DNA of 64,000 nt, taken from assembly GCA_033675265.1 (NCBI GenBank), contig JAUJYZ010000447.1:62001-126000 (forward strand), read 5' to 3'. Under the pieces are notes generated by a model. It was not told the origin of the DNA. It did not search any database and was given only the letters and a program-made list of their open reading frames with translations. The DNA comes from Actinostola sp. cb2023. Lineage: Eukaryota > Cnidaria > Anthozoa > Actiniaria > Actinostolidae. The translations under genes and the position numbers were made by a program. The first letter of the stretch is position 1. Every line of letters starts with the position of its first letter. This document shows positions 11,856 through 22,977 of this stretch, in pieces.

Positions 11856-12680
11856 TACCTTTTGCGGTCGGGATATAGCGTACCTTTTGCGGTCGGGATA
11901 TAGGGTACCTTTTGCGGTCGGGATATAGGGTTCCTTTTGCGGTCGGGATATAGGGTACCTTTTGCGGTCGGGATATAGGGTACCTTTTGCGGTCGTGATA
12001 TAGGGTACCTTTTGCGGTCGGGGTATAGCGTACCTTTTGCGGTCGGGATATAAGGTACCTTTTGCGGTTAGGATATAGGGTCCCTTTTGCGGTCGGGATA
12101 TAGCGTACCTTTTGCGGTCGGGATATAGGGTACCTTTTGCGGTCGGGATATAGGGTACCTATTGCGGTCGGGATATAGGGTTCCTTTTGCGGTCGGGATA
12201 TAGGGTACCTTTTGCGGTCGGGATATAGGATACCTTGTGCGGTCGGGGTATAGCGTACCTTTTGCGGTCGGGATATAAGGTACCTATTGCGGTTAGGATA
12301 TAGGGTCCCTTTTGCGGTCGGGATATAGGTTACCTTTTGCGATCGGGATATAGCGTACCTTTTGCGGTCGGGATATAGGGTACCTTTTGCGGTCGGGATA
12401 TAGGATACCTATTGCGGTCGGGATATAGGGTTCCTTTTGCGGTCGGGATATAGGGTACCTTTTGCGGTCGGGATATAGGGTACCTTGTGCGGTCGGGATA
12501 TAGGGTACCTTTTGCGGTCGGGGTATAGCGTACCTTTTGCGGTCGGGATATAAGGTACCTTTTGCGGTCGGGATATAGGGTCCCTTTTGCGGTTGGGATA
12601 TAGGGTCCCTTTTGCGGTCGGGATATAGGGTCCCTTTTGCGGTCGGGATATAGGGTACCTTTTGCGGTCGGGATATATAA
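11856..12680. repeat. 25-bp tandem array, about 33 copies, with ~250-bp higher-order period
   Basis: The unit is TACCTTTTGCGG plus TCGGGATATAGGG. Marker variants recur in order: TTCC at units 4, 14 and 24; GGGGTATAGCG at units 7, 16 and 27; ATAAGG at units 8, 17 and 28. This gives a higher-order repeat of about ten units (nine to eleven). The array stays open in several frames only because its unit lacks stops in those frames. It abuts 17-bp repeats at 12703-12765. Confidence 0.9.
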
Positions 12681-12702
12681 TTGACGCGCCCAATTACACC
12701 GC

Positions 12703-12765
12703 TCTTTGTGTCGGTCCGACCTTTGTGTCGGTCCGACCTTTGTGTCGGTCCGACCTTTGTGTCGG
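12703..12765. repeat. 17-bp tandem repeat (GTCGGTCCGACCTTTGT), four copies
   Basis: Four near-perfect copies, each with the palindrome GTCGGTCCGAC, directly follow the 25-bp array. Confidence 0.85.
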
Positions 12766-14388
12766 AAAGCGATCAACACAAAGAGCTGCTGCAAAGGAGG
12801 CTACCAGCGTTATCATTGTTGCGACTTACAGTTTTACCAAATAAAACAGCGTCAGAAAGAACGTTAACATTTCTAGGATAGGGTATGGAAAATCGCAATT
12901 TTAGGTCTGGGAGAGGGTCGGGGGTCCGTCGTACACCTCTATCCGAAAACGCCCTTAGTACCACCCAGGCATCATCGTCATCATCATTAAACACCATGAC
13001 CATCATCATGAACATCACCACCATCAACAACAATAACAGCGGCAAGAACACCACCAAGATTGTAGCGATGCTTGGCACAAATAGTAAATGATGTCAAGTA
13101 TTCCAAGTTGTTAGAGAAAATACCCACTCTGGCTAAAATCAATTCGACCTCAGTGTTTTTAAATTAAAAAATGTCACTTACTCGAATAGTACTGAGATGT
13201 CTCGTTATATCTCTGGTAGACTGGTACACGACCCCAGAGGCACTACATGATGAGGTAGATTTACACTTTCTGATACGTCTCCACATTCTGAGCCACTCAA
13301 ATCTTGAAAAGAACACCACATGCCAATATATAAAGATTCGGAATCCTTTATAATGGCCGATTGACATCGCTCACGCTAGCTCCGTTTCGACATAACAAAC
13401 AAACGCACACAATACAATGTATGTCTGACTCGTGTAGATTGCAACTTTTATTCGGGCTTTTATTCCGCCGCCGGCAGGCAACTAATAAGCTGTAAAACTG
13501 CTTGTATCATAGCAGTTCACTTTGATCATTTAATTGTGCGATATATCATCAGTATCTTGAATCATTTCAGTTGTTAAAGTATACATTTTTTAAACTAACA
13601 TTTTGCCGGGGATGATCTGGAATAGCGAAAACTTTCGCATCAAGTTTTTAGTTTTCCAGTACGATAATATCTGAAGTTAGTTTTTCCTTTTAGTAGTAAA
13701 TATTATTGCGAATCAGAAACAACAACTAGACGAATAAAGTTCAAATGTATCAATTAGTGAGGTGCGCCAGCTCTTGCTTGTTACTTGTTATTCTCCTCAA
13801 ATTTGCATAATTAACTAAAGTTGCTTCACGTGAATAACAAAACGAGTACATTTACCCTTCAAAAACGTCAGTCCATGTGAAAGGTAGATACCCCTTCTTG
13901 TGAATGGACACTAATTCAGTCAGTCTAGTTGGTCAGATATTCCTAAAATCGGTTTAACTTCAGACACTAAAATCAGCTTCAATGATTTATACCAAAAGAC
14001 TATATTTGCCAAACGTTTTTATCAGCGATATGAAACAGACAACTAACAAAGATCCCACAAATTAGAAGCCCTTATGTAGATGTTCCGAAACGCTGTAAAA
14101 CTTTTTTTTAAATTCATTTTAATCAGCTGTGGCTTGCTTAACAAAATGTATAAATTCGCAATTATTTTACTCTCGTCCCAGGCCCTCTCTCTATAGGAAA
14201 TACCAATCCCGTTTTTACCATACCTTGAGGGGTGAGGCAAAAACCAACCCCACAGCTGTTGTCTGCTATCAATACTTTATGTATGGCAAAAAGGTGGTTA
14301 AGTTTGGAAGACCCCCATTTTCCGCTCAATCTTCGAAGTTTACAGTCAACCTCTCTTAATACAGGTTTGACATATATATGAGACTGCG
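12766..14388. other. non-coding between the two satellite arrays
   Basis: Contains a CAT/CATCA-rich microsatellite at about 12965-13030. No gene or terminal repeat is visible. Confidence 0.35.
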
Positions 14389-14896
14389 CGATCGGCATAT
14401 GTAACTGCAGCAATCGGCATATGTAACTGCAGCAATCGGCATATGCGACTGCAGCAATCGGCATATGTGACTGCAGCATTCGGCATATGCGACTGCAGCA
14501 ATCGGCTTATGTGACTGCAGCAATCGACATACGTGACTGCAGCAATCGGCATATGTAACTGCAGCAATCGGCATATGCGACTGCAGCAATCGGCTTATGT
14601 GACTGCAGCAATCGACATACGTGACTGCAGCAATCGGCATATGTAACTGCAGCAATCGGCATATGCGACTGCAGCAATCGGCTTATGTGACTGCAGCAAT
14701 CGACATACGTGACTGCAGCAATCGGCATTTGTGACTGCAGCAATCGGCATGCGTGACTGCAGCAATCAGCATATGTGACTGCAGCAATCGACATACGTGA
14801 CTGCAGCAATCGGCATTTGTGACTGCAGCAATCGGCATGCGTAACTGCAGCAATCGGCATACGTGACTGCAGCAATCGGCCGCATACGTGACTGCA
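14389..14896. repeat. 22-bp tandem array, about 23 copies, with 88-bp higher-order period
   Basis: The unit is CGGCATATGTGACTGCAGCAAT. In the centre (about 14460-14720) four variants cycle in fixed order (ATGTAA, ATGCGA, CTTATGTGA, GACATACGTGA), giving an 88-bp higher-order unit. Each unit contains a PstI site. The array is open on the minus strand in several frames and yields repetitive CCSH-rich peptides. I treat these as artefacts of the repeat. Confidence 0.9.
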
Positions 14897-15204
14897 GAGC
14901 TGAACACCTTAGGTTTCCTTGAAAGTTAAAAGACCCACTCTCTAAATCTGTTTTGTATTATCTAGTTCTAAGGAGGGTTGAGAAACGGGAGGGGGGCATA
15001 CTGTAAAGTCACATCTCAAGAGAGGGTGGTGTAATATGTAAATGGCTCAGTTATTCATCTCCGGTGTTAGGGGGAAGGGAGGTACGTAGTAAAGGTGAAC
15101 CACATCTTTCCCTTTCGGCCATCTTCGATATTAGGAAAACGGCAACATAGCACCGAACCGCCAAGATACTTGAAGACATTTATTTATTCAGCATAACTGT
15201 TCCC
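14897..15204. other. non-coding, nothing recognised
   Basis: G-rich patches near 14985 and 15070; no gene. Confidence 0.3.
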
Positions 15205-15886
15205 CTCAAGCATGTTAAGGCTTGTCCAGATTCATTATATTAGACCCCCCGCGTGGATTTCAGGTTTTCTATTATAAGTCAGGAAATATGTATCGCTTTT
15301 TGATAAAATATTTTGGGTTGAACAAAATGTATGTCCTTAATAAATTAGTATGCATAATTACACGATCACGTGATCAATGACGTCACAATAAAGGAAAAAA
15401 TGACCCAAAAAACGCGCTGCTCATAGTTAGCTATAAGCTGAAACTAGATATGGGAAATTGCTTGCCATAGGATGCGAATAAAGCCCACGTTTCGATTGGA
15501 TGGTTTCAATGAGTGGTTAAGGCTATAATAAGATGAGTTTCTAGTCACGTGACCTGTTTTAGGCAATAACGCCTTACCAATAAAAATATGTCAACCAAAT
15601 GAGACGGATTATTGTTAGGGACAATGATACAAATACATTAAAAGTGATAAATGTTATACGCCATTGAATCTCGTCAGCGCATTTCCAGAAAACCATTTTT
15701 GGCCATAATCTACAAAATCTGATCACGTGACATGACAACCCCAAAATACACAGTTGAATATTCTTCCTTTTACTGAACTCTACTGATGGAGCGAATTTTA
15801 AGAAATTCTACCAAGGTTTCAGTGAGAAAAGCTAAAAAATGAATTTGACTAATAATTGGCCAAATGCCAAGCCTTAACATGCTTGA
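15205..15886. mobile_element. MITE, CTCAAGCATGTTAAGGCTTG ends
   Basis: Terminal inverted repeats of 20 bp (CTCAAGCATGTTAAGGCTTG and its near-exact complement) are flanked by CCC on both sides, a possible 3-bp target duplication. The 682-bp interior has several CACGTGA motifs and no coding sequence. Confidence 0.65.
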
Positions 15887-16138
15887 GCCCATGCATATCA
15901 AACTCATTGTAACATTTGCCTCTAATTAGTTTCCATGCTCACGTCCCCTCTCAGCTCTGACATGATATAAACAAAGTGAAAATCACGTAAAAATTACAAC
16001 ATTTTGTGATTTTACTCGAAAAGTTCGTGAATGACAACATTTTTACCTGTGAATTCATAATATATAATATCTTAGCTGTATTATAATATAGTTTTGACAG
16101 CGACAGCTTTAACATTTAATGGGGCAAAATAGATTTAG

Positions 16139-16394
16139 ACAAGACGCTCAACGAGCGTACACTCGGGCATTATGACAAGGACAATGTCAGGTACGTGACG
16201 AGGGACCTGACAATAACTGACAGTTACGTGACGAGGGAGACTATGTTTAAGTTAAAGTACATACTGCAGACGTACCTCGACGATTCGGAGATCTTCATCG
16301 ATGCTCACCGTCGACACAAATAGTCTCACTCGTCACGCAACTGTCATTGTCATAATGCCAGACTATACGCTCATTGAGCGTCTTGTTCTGTAAT
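16139..16394. mobile_element. ACAAGACGCTCA-end MITE
   Basis: Ends ACAAGACGCTCAACGAGCGT and ACGCTCATTGAGCGTCTTGT are inverted. Each end is itself a small hairpin (ACGCTCA/TGAGCGT). Subterminal GTGACGAGGGA and TGACAATGACAG motifs are mirrored. Related single ends occur at about 17513, 24320, 28619, 40305, 55640 and 56620. Confidence 0.65.
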
Positions 16395-17035
16395 AGATCC
16401 CTAAAATCTAAGGACGTTTTGATTTCGATTGCATTTTTGCCGTTCACTGACCTGTTTTGAGCGTGGAAATTCTGCTTTAAATAGCGCTACGCGGCGGTTC
16501 TAAAATTAGGTCGCGTAATAGATGTATGACTCAGACAAGGATCATACAACGAACGTACTGAAAAGAATACGGAGAAACCTACATTTTATCATGCAAACAC
16601 TGTTTATTTTCAAAACAATTGTCAGTAAAAAAAAACCAACAAAATCGGACTGAAGGATATGAAAAATTTGGTTTGTTTGTCTGAGTTAAAACTACTTTTG
16701 TACGATCCCGATTTTCGTACATTGACCTTGCTCGCCTTTGCTTTGATGAAGTTTTGAAGTACGATTTTTACGATTCCTTTTCCTTCTGAATTTTTCAAAC
16801 GTGGAATAAAATAAACATCCATCATGAGTTACTGAAAATAACTCGACTGGCTCGACTGTTTGCATGACTTCTGTACATATAGCTTACTGTCAATAGATGT
16901 AGTTACATCGCTGGTCGTGAGTTTAATTATAAATACTCAAGGACATAACTGTACACGTACTATTACAATTAGCAACAACCATGACATATAGCGAGGTCAT
17001 GATAGTTTTTGAGTTCATTTCATTTGTGAATTGCT
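16395..17035. repeat. dispersed repeat shared inverted with 55840-56520
   Basis: About 500 bp, including AAATCTAAGGACGTTTTGATTTCG and the block with 'CTGGTCGTGAGTTTAATTATA', recurs in reverse complement at 55840-56210. Part of it recurs a second time at 56270-56520. Non-coding. Confidence 0.65.
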
Positions 17036-18104
17036 TTTCAGTTCATTTTTTGATGAGTTCGTGTTCGTGGAACGACGTCGTAGAACAGCCCTTTCGAAAA
17101 CGCTCGAGGAAGATTTAGAGTATGCGTATCTGGTATGTAGTACTTAGGCGTATGCGTTTGGATGGCTTGCGTCATTTCTCTCACTACACAAGATGACTTC
17201 TTCTCTCTCGATCCAGCATGAGCTTCTAGTCCTTCTACCACTTCTAGTCGATGAACTAGAATCCTGACCTTTTAATAGCTTGAAGATCTACAGCTGCTTT
17301 CAAAACTAAGATTCAACTTGAGTCCTGTGTGTCGTTTGTTTTCCCTTATCTGCTGAGTAATCTTGAAACTCGATACGATCAAATACTTCGCATTCTTTCT
17401 TCATTCTTCGCATTCTTTCTTCATTCTGTGGCCAAACAAAAAAAAACAATATTAATAATAAAAAGAAGGCCCATTTTATAACTCGGGCTTCCTTCGGAAG
17501 GGCCCGAGTAACAAGACGCTCAATGAGCGTATACTCGGACATTATTATAAAGGATAATGCAGTAGTCGAAATGATATATATGCCTGTAGGCGGCTTATAA
17601 CCAAACAAACCAAGACGCGTCCCGTAGTTAGACAAAGTCTCAGACAAATGATCGAATTTCGTAGTGACCTCAACACAGCAAGAATGTACAGGCCGGCGTT
17701 AATCAGCACCATCTAAGCATGAATATACGTGCCAAGTACGTATTTCAGACGGAACGTCGACGATTCGCAGATCTCTATCTCTGCTCACCGACACACACCA
17801 TTGGCAGAACATGGCATAGCGAGATCATGATAGTTTTGGAGTTCGTTTGATTTGCTTTTCAGTTCATTTGATTTGTTAAACACAACTGCTTCTCTCTCGA
17901 TACAGCACGAGCTTCTACACAGCACTTCTAGTCGGTAGTCGTGGAACGATGAGTTACAATTACTTCATTAGACGTTCGGATATCATCGCCCCCGCTTTCA
18001 GCCGATCGAAATTTAAACCCTGAAACAGACATTCCTGACCGATACGATCACATACTTCGCATTCGATTCTGTGTACTAAGAAGAAAAATACAAAAGAAAG
18101 CGCA
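17036..18104. repeat. dispersed element fragments related to 37600-38090 and 54980-55130
   Basis: 17215-17320 matches 55020-55125 in reverse complement. 17770-18080 matches 37640-38060 in reverse complement; shared words include GATACGATCACATACTTCGC. At 17496-17535 two element ends meet head to tail: a CCCGAGTA hairpin end is directly followed by ACAAGACGCTCAATGAGCGT. No coding sequence. Confidence 0.6.
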
Positions 18105-18362
18105 TTTCATAACTCGGACTTCTCCGCGAAGTGTCCGAGTACTAAAAACAAAAGAGCGCATTTTATAACTCGGGCTTCCTCCGGAAGTGCCCGAGTAATA
18201 AAAAGAAAGCGTATTTTATAACTCGGGCTTCCTCCGGAACTGTCCGAGTAATAAAAACAAAAGAGCGCATTTTATAACTCGGGCTTCCTCCGGAAGTGCC
18301 CGAGTAATACAAAGAAAGCGTATTTTATAACTCGAGCTTCCTCCGTAAGTGCCCGAGTAACA
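18105..18362. repeat. tandem hairpin array, about 55-bp unit, five copies
   Basis: Each unit holds a hairpin with the outer stem ACTCGGG/CCCGAGT and inner stem CTTCC/GGAAG, then an A-rich spacer ending CGCATTTTATA or CGTATTTTATA. Two spacer types alternate (AACAAAAGAGCGC and AAGAAAGCG). Read on the minus strand, each hairpin is followed at once by TATAAAA. Single copies lie at about 17485-17513, 18750-18774, 37576-37606 and 54831-54862. Confidence 0.8.
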
Positions 18363-18975
18363 AGGGTTCAATATACACATGCACTGCGGAAAGCGCGGGA
18401 CGCGCACAGGTATCCCAACATCATACATTTCTATGCACTTTTTGCACAGGGAGCCCAATAACAATACGTGTCGCGCGCACGTTCTAAACCACAGAAAACA
18501 CAATGGTTGGGCTGCCTGTGTAACAAAGTCAAGCGCGCGCTGGATACGTGCGCGAGCGATTTGTCATTCTATGTGTCTTTCCTCTTATTGACAAACGCTC
18601 TGTTATTGTAAAAATTGATATCGAATTTCTCGCCTTTTGCTTTCTCTCCCCAATCTCCGCGCCCCCAAACAAGGAACGACTGTAATGTAGACCTGCGATT
18701 TGAGGTCAAAGACGACGACGAAGAAGAACGGCCTGTATTTTTAGAGTCGGGCCTTACACAGGAAGCCCGAGTAATAAATCTATTGGTAGGAATATCAGAC
18801 TTGTTTTTCTTTGTGATCGCACTATAGTAAGCACATTCCAAATATTAATAATAATAATAATACTTTATTATTTATCAATCACTTTTTCTGGTGCTCAAAG
18901 CGCTACTTACAATATTAATCTATAATTAAATGAAATATTAATCTATAGTTAAAACTTCTAAATATAACCTAAATA
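18363..18975. other. non-coding, includes one degenerate hairpin copy
   Basis: A degenerate hairpin (TCGGGCCTT...AAGCCCGA) sits at about 18749-18773. No gene is seen. Confidence 0.35.
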
Positions 18976-19234
18976 CAGTCATTTGCTAAAATTATGGCCG
19001 CCACGGTATATCAATATATCAATATATCGGGTGCATCACTAATACTATTAAATGAAGCAAAATTTACAAACAACAAACGTAAGACTAAAATAAACATTAT
19101 ACTAAATATTTCTACCAACTTTGCTGGCGTTAACCCGCTTTAAGGGGAATTTTCGATTATCTAATTACCCATAATGCACCTGATATATTGATATACTGAT
19201 ACTTCGTAGCGGCCAGAATTTTTGCAATTGACTG
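18976..19234. mobile_element. mariner/pogo-type MITE, TA-flanked
   Basis: Ends CAGTCATTTGC...GGCCGC and GCGGCCAGAATTTTTGCAA...GACTG are inverted and flanked by TA. Just inside are ATATCAATATATC and CATAATGCACCTGATAT blocks. A relative is at 31456-31738. There is no transposase. Confidence 0.75.
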
Positions 19235-19417
19235 TATAATGTATAATTATATGTTTAAATTCCAAACTGATTGGAAATCGTAAAAAAATATCATCAATAA
19301 AATGTGCAATCATTACATTATCCCCCAATTTGTCAATTTTAAACACTCTCTAATGAATATGGTTAAATCAACCAAGTTTTCAGTTGAAACTGAGTTTGAA
19401 TGTTGAAGACTGTTTAC

Positions 19418-21580
19418 TTAAAAACAGAAAACACCTCCACCAATTGTAGTGCAAATAAACTGACCATCATTTAATACTGCTATATATGATGTGGGCTTGA
19501 CACTTAGTTTCCTTGTCTTTCCTATAAAACGACCATCCAATGTAAACTTATGAACCGAGCAAGAATCAAATTCACACACCAGTAGATTGTGGTTATTATC
19601 AATAGCAAGACCCCAGGGACCCTGGAACTGACCAGCAGCATGACAATTCCTTCCAATAGTGGATATTCTAGTTGGTGAGTTGTCTTTCATTTCAATCACA
19701 TGAATCACTTTGTTACTCTCATCACTCACGTAAAACAGTCCATTGTGTGTAACTGTGCAACATGGACTAAAACCTCCCTGATTTGACAAACTGAATTGAT
19801 ATTTATATTCACCGTTCTTTGTAAAGACTTGTACACGATAATTACCACGGTCAGTCACAACAATGTTACAGTCATCATCAACATGTACTCCACATGGGTT
19901 AGAAAACTGTCCATTGGCATTACCACGACGACCAAAGATTTTCACCAGAGTCCCTGTTATAGTGTTCACTATACATATTCTATTATTATCACAGTCAGCT
20001 ATCACTAAATCTGTTTCGTTGAGAAATGCTAAACCTTGAGGCCAACACAACTGTCCCTGTCCACTGCCTTTACTACCATACGTTAGTAACAAATCTCCAT
20101 CCATGTTGAATACTCTAACACAGTGGGATGTACAATCTGCTACAGCAATCCTACTGTTAGTCTTATTCACTGCAATATCAGTGAAGTTTCTAGATCCTGT
20201 ATTCAAGGCACTTTTTAACTTAGAATCTCCTGCTATTTCCTCCATGTGTTGTGGCTTGACATCCATCACTAGTTTCGGACTGTTAGATACAGCATTGCCG
20301 TTCACTTGAACCTGTGCTGTCAATTGACCAGCTACTTGAGGGATGAATTCCACTTCTATATTACCACCACTTGTCATTTTTCTTTTTTCCATTTTCACAT
20401 CATCTTCAGGTCTGATCTGTACATCCACATCATCAGTTGGTTCGTTATTGAGTTCTCCTGCAGACGTTTTAGTCTCCACAGTCAGCTTGGCTTTCTTCAG
20501 TGCCTCAAGATGACCGTCAACTTTAATTGTACTCAACATTGGGTCTGACTTACAACACAGTCGTACTTTTCCAAGTCCAGCGTTTACTTGTTGGCTTAGC
20601 TCTTTATTGGGCTCGAAGACTAACTTTGAACTTCCTCCCTTGAATGGGTTGTAGGTGCACTTGTTGGAGGAATCTTCCTGTTGAATGTCGACCATTTCAC
20701 TCACTAGTCCCTTTTCAAGGATGTTTCGGATGTATTCCTGTGTTGCTGGGATGTGACGTATTACACGCAAATTTCTGTCAGCCTTCGCTACGCTTTTCTG
20801 GATTTCATCCAGCAATTGTTGCTCGTGTTCAAGTAGAATATTGACTAACTTTTTGGTAGCATTTTGTACTTCTTCTTTGGCTTTCTCGCCGTCGCTTTTT
20901 ATTTTGAGAGCAATTTCCTCTTGCTGTTTCTTTTCCTTTGCGTTGCATCGTAGCTTCTCAATGTCCTCAAGGGTTTTAGAGAGCAGAGCTTTTTGAATGG
21001 CGGTGATCTCTTGTAAAGTCAACGTTTTATGATCCTTGTGGCCGTCTTTCAAGCACAGCCAACAGACAAATACCTCGCAGTCTTTGCAATATAAGTCCAA
21101 ACTTTGACTACACTGGTGAGTTTTACAAATACTTTCTCTTGTCAGGATGGCCTCAAGGTTTTGAACATTCTTCAAGTCTGACGAGGAAACGACTTTGTGG
21201 TCTTTATTAAACACAGAATGGTAGTTCAGACACTCGTCACACAACAGGCGATTGCAGTCAAAACAGTGCCACAATGCTGGAGAATGAGTTGCTGAAACAG
21301 AGCAAACCTGATCGGTTTCTACAAACTCCAAGACTTGTATGATTCTTGCATGTACAGGACTTGGTGGTAGGTCTTCCACGCTGCTTAGTTTTCCCATAAA
21401 CATTTCAGAGCAACATTTTGGACACTTGAAGATGTTGATGTCTCCAATGAGTTCAGCATTTCTCTTTATGCAAGGTTTACAGAATGTATGGAAGCATTCT
21501 ACAAGCTTGGGTTCAATCATTGTGTCGTTGCACAAGGAACATTGGACATCGTGTTGAAGGTTTTCAATGAAGGACTCCAT
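19418..21580 (-). CDS. TRIM-NHL E3 ubiquitin ligase (TRIM2/3/71 type)
   Basis: One uninterrupted 720-codon frame. Residues 14-56 form a C3HC4 RING with C14, C17, C29, H31, C34, C37, C53 and C56 all present. Two B-box zinc fingers follow at about 90-132 and 152-190, then a coiled coil at about 195-280. Next is a filamin/ABP280-like region at about 320-430. NHL-type beta-propeller repeats run from about 445 to the C-terminus, with repeated GQF..P.G/VADC..N.RV motifs. The family acts in the cytoplasm: RING recruits an E2 to ubiquitinate targets, and NHL binds RNA or protein. The length fits the family. The lack of introns suggests a retrocopy or a lineage-specific expanded copy, both common in cnidarians and molluscs. 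All key residues look intact, so it is probably functional. Confidence 0.93.
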   Translation of the reverse strand: MESFIENLQHDVQCSLCNDTMIEPKLVECFHTFCKPCIKRNAELIGDINIFKCPKCCSEMFMGKLSSVEDLPPSPVHARIIQVLEFVETDQVCSVSATHSPALWHCFDCNRLLCDECLNYHSVFNKDHKVVSSSDLKNVQNLEAILTRESICKTHQCSQSLDLYCKDCEVFVCWLCLKDGHKDHKTLTLQEITAIQKALLSKTLEDIEKLRCNAKEKKQQEEIALKIKSDGEKAKEEVQNATKKLVNILLEHEQQLLDEIQKSVAKADRNLRVIRHIPATQEYIRNILEKGLVSEMVDIQQEDSSNKCTYNPFKGGSSKLVFEPNKELSQQVNAGLGKVRLCCKSDPMLSTIKVDGHLEALKKAKLTVETKTSAGELNNEPTDDVDVQIRPEDDVKMEKRKMTSGGNIEVEFIPQVAGQLTAQVQVNGNAVSNSPKLVMDVKPQHMEEIAGDSKLKSALNTGSRNFTDIAVNKTNSRIAVADCTSHCVRVFNMDGDLLLTYGSKGSGQGQLCWPQGLAFLNETDLVIADCDNNRICIVNTITGTLVKIFGRRGNANGQFSNPCGVHVDDDCNIVVTDRGNYRVQVFTKNGEYKYQFSLSNQGGFSPCCTVTHNGLFYVSDESNKVIHVIEMKDNSPTRISTIGRNCHAAGQFQGPWGLAIDNNHNLLVCEFDSCSVHKFTLDGRFIGKTRKLSVKPTSYIAVLNDGQFICTTIGGGVFCF

Positions 21581-21930
21581 GTTTGATTGTTTGAAGGCGT
21601 CTTTACAAGCAGCAAATCATTCAGTTATTTCGCGGAATTCTGATCACATGGTTGGTTGCTATGGAAACGTCTGCGTCAGTAATTCACGGGTGACATCTCT
21701 ACGTTGATCCATGCCAAATAAGGGAATGTTTATCATTTTCAGTAGACAAAAGACAAAAATAGACTACTTGTAGTCGTTTCTAATCGAAAGTGAAATGCTT
21801 CGACTATTGAATTCAATGTGCAACATTAGAAATAAACAATCTGTATATTTAATTCCTTATTACAACAGCAGTACCATTAGGATCAGGTATACCAAAAGCT
21901 ATTGGCATGAGAATCAAATACATAAGTTTT
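21581..21930. other. 5' flank of the TRIM-NHL gene
   Basis: Promoter of the minus-strand gene should lie here; no specific element can be assigned. Confidence 0.3.
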
Positions 21931-21936
21931 ACACAG

Positions 21937-22266
21937 TCAATAGACTTTGTCAAAAGCATTATATAGTCTAGTAAAATTATAAATGCATAATTACACAACC
22001 CATAGACTTTGTCAAAACCATTATATAGTCTTGTAAAATTATAAATGCATAACTACACAATCCATAGACTTTGTCAAAACCATTATATAGTCTAGTAAAA
22101 TTATAAATGCATAATTACACAATCCATAGACTTTGTCAAAACCATTATATAGTCTTGTAAAATTATAAATGCATAACTACACAATCCATAGACTTTGTCA
22201 AAACCATTATATAGTCTAGTAAAATTATAAATGCATAATTACACAATCCATAGACTTTGTCAAAAC
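21937..22266. repeat. 62-bp tandem repeat, five copies, alternating types
   Basis: The unit begins ATAGACTTTGTCAAAACCAT. Copies alternate strictly between TCTAGTAAAA/CATAATTAC and TCTTGTAAAA/CATAACTAC types, so the true amplified unit is 124 bp. Confidence 0.9.
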
Positions 22267-22977
22267 CAGAAAGTTATTTACCGCTTCCGGTTGACGTCGC
22301 TCGCCGTCGTAGATTTTGTGCAGCTTCGGAGAAGAGAGGAAAGGAGAGGGGAGGCTTTATTAACTGATTAACTGATTAATTTGGTATGCAGTTTTATAAT
22401 CTGTTGACTTGCTTTGCTCTGTGTTGACAATGGGCTCCTGGCCTCCTGCTGTTCCCTATTTTCTCCACATTAACTAAATATAAACGTATACACGGTGACC
22501 CGATCTCCTTAATTTCTCCTGGAGTTTAACATCCATACCTCAGTCCACAGAAAGTTTGTACGTTAACAATTTTGTAGTTTTAATGTAATGTAAGACTTTA
22601 TTTATAGAGGATAAAACACGTGACAGTATTAAACATACCTTAAGGCTGTTGTTTTGTGATCCTAAATAGATAATGTTTAATTAAGTAGAAAATTCAGTTC
22701 GCAAACAATGTATAGCGTTTTACTAGGGAATAGGGCTTAGTGAGAGCGGGAATTTTAGGGAGCTAAAAATATACGCTGTTATAACGTTTTACTAGGGAAT
22801 AGGGATTATTGAGACCGTGATTTATCGAGCTAAAAGAATCGGCGCTGTTGATGTTCTATATATTTGGTGATGGGTGACGAGGGGTGATGGGTGACGAGGG
22901 GTGAGTGAGGGAGTGGGGGGTGGAGGGATGGGGATATGGGCTAGTACCGTAAAATAATGAGCGTTTATTATGTAATT
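22267..22977. other. non-coding with local duplications
   Basis: GTTTTACTAGGGAATAGGG occurs twice (about 22718 and 22783) within an imperfect ~70-bp duplication. A GGTGATGGGTGACGAG minisatellite spans about 22865-22940. Confidence 0.5.

Noticed and set aside
11856..12680. CRISPR-like appearance of the 25-bp array
   Set aside because: Repeats are head to tail with no unique spacers, and the setting is eukaryotic.
12330..12794. Long repetitive PTAKGTLYPDRKR-type frame
   Set aside because: The 25-bp unit lacks stops in more than one frame; no evidence for translation.
12885..13091. Open frame rich in Thr, Ile and Asn
   Set aside because: Derived from a CAT/CATCA microsatellite; no domain.
14389..14896. 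Repetitive Cys/His-rich proteins on the minus strand
   Set aside because: Several frames are open at once across the 22-bp array and no start context or unique domain exists; they are products of the repeat.
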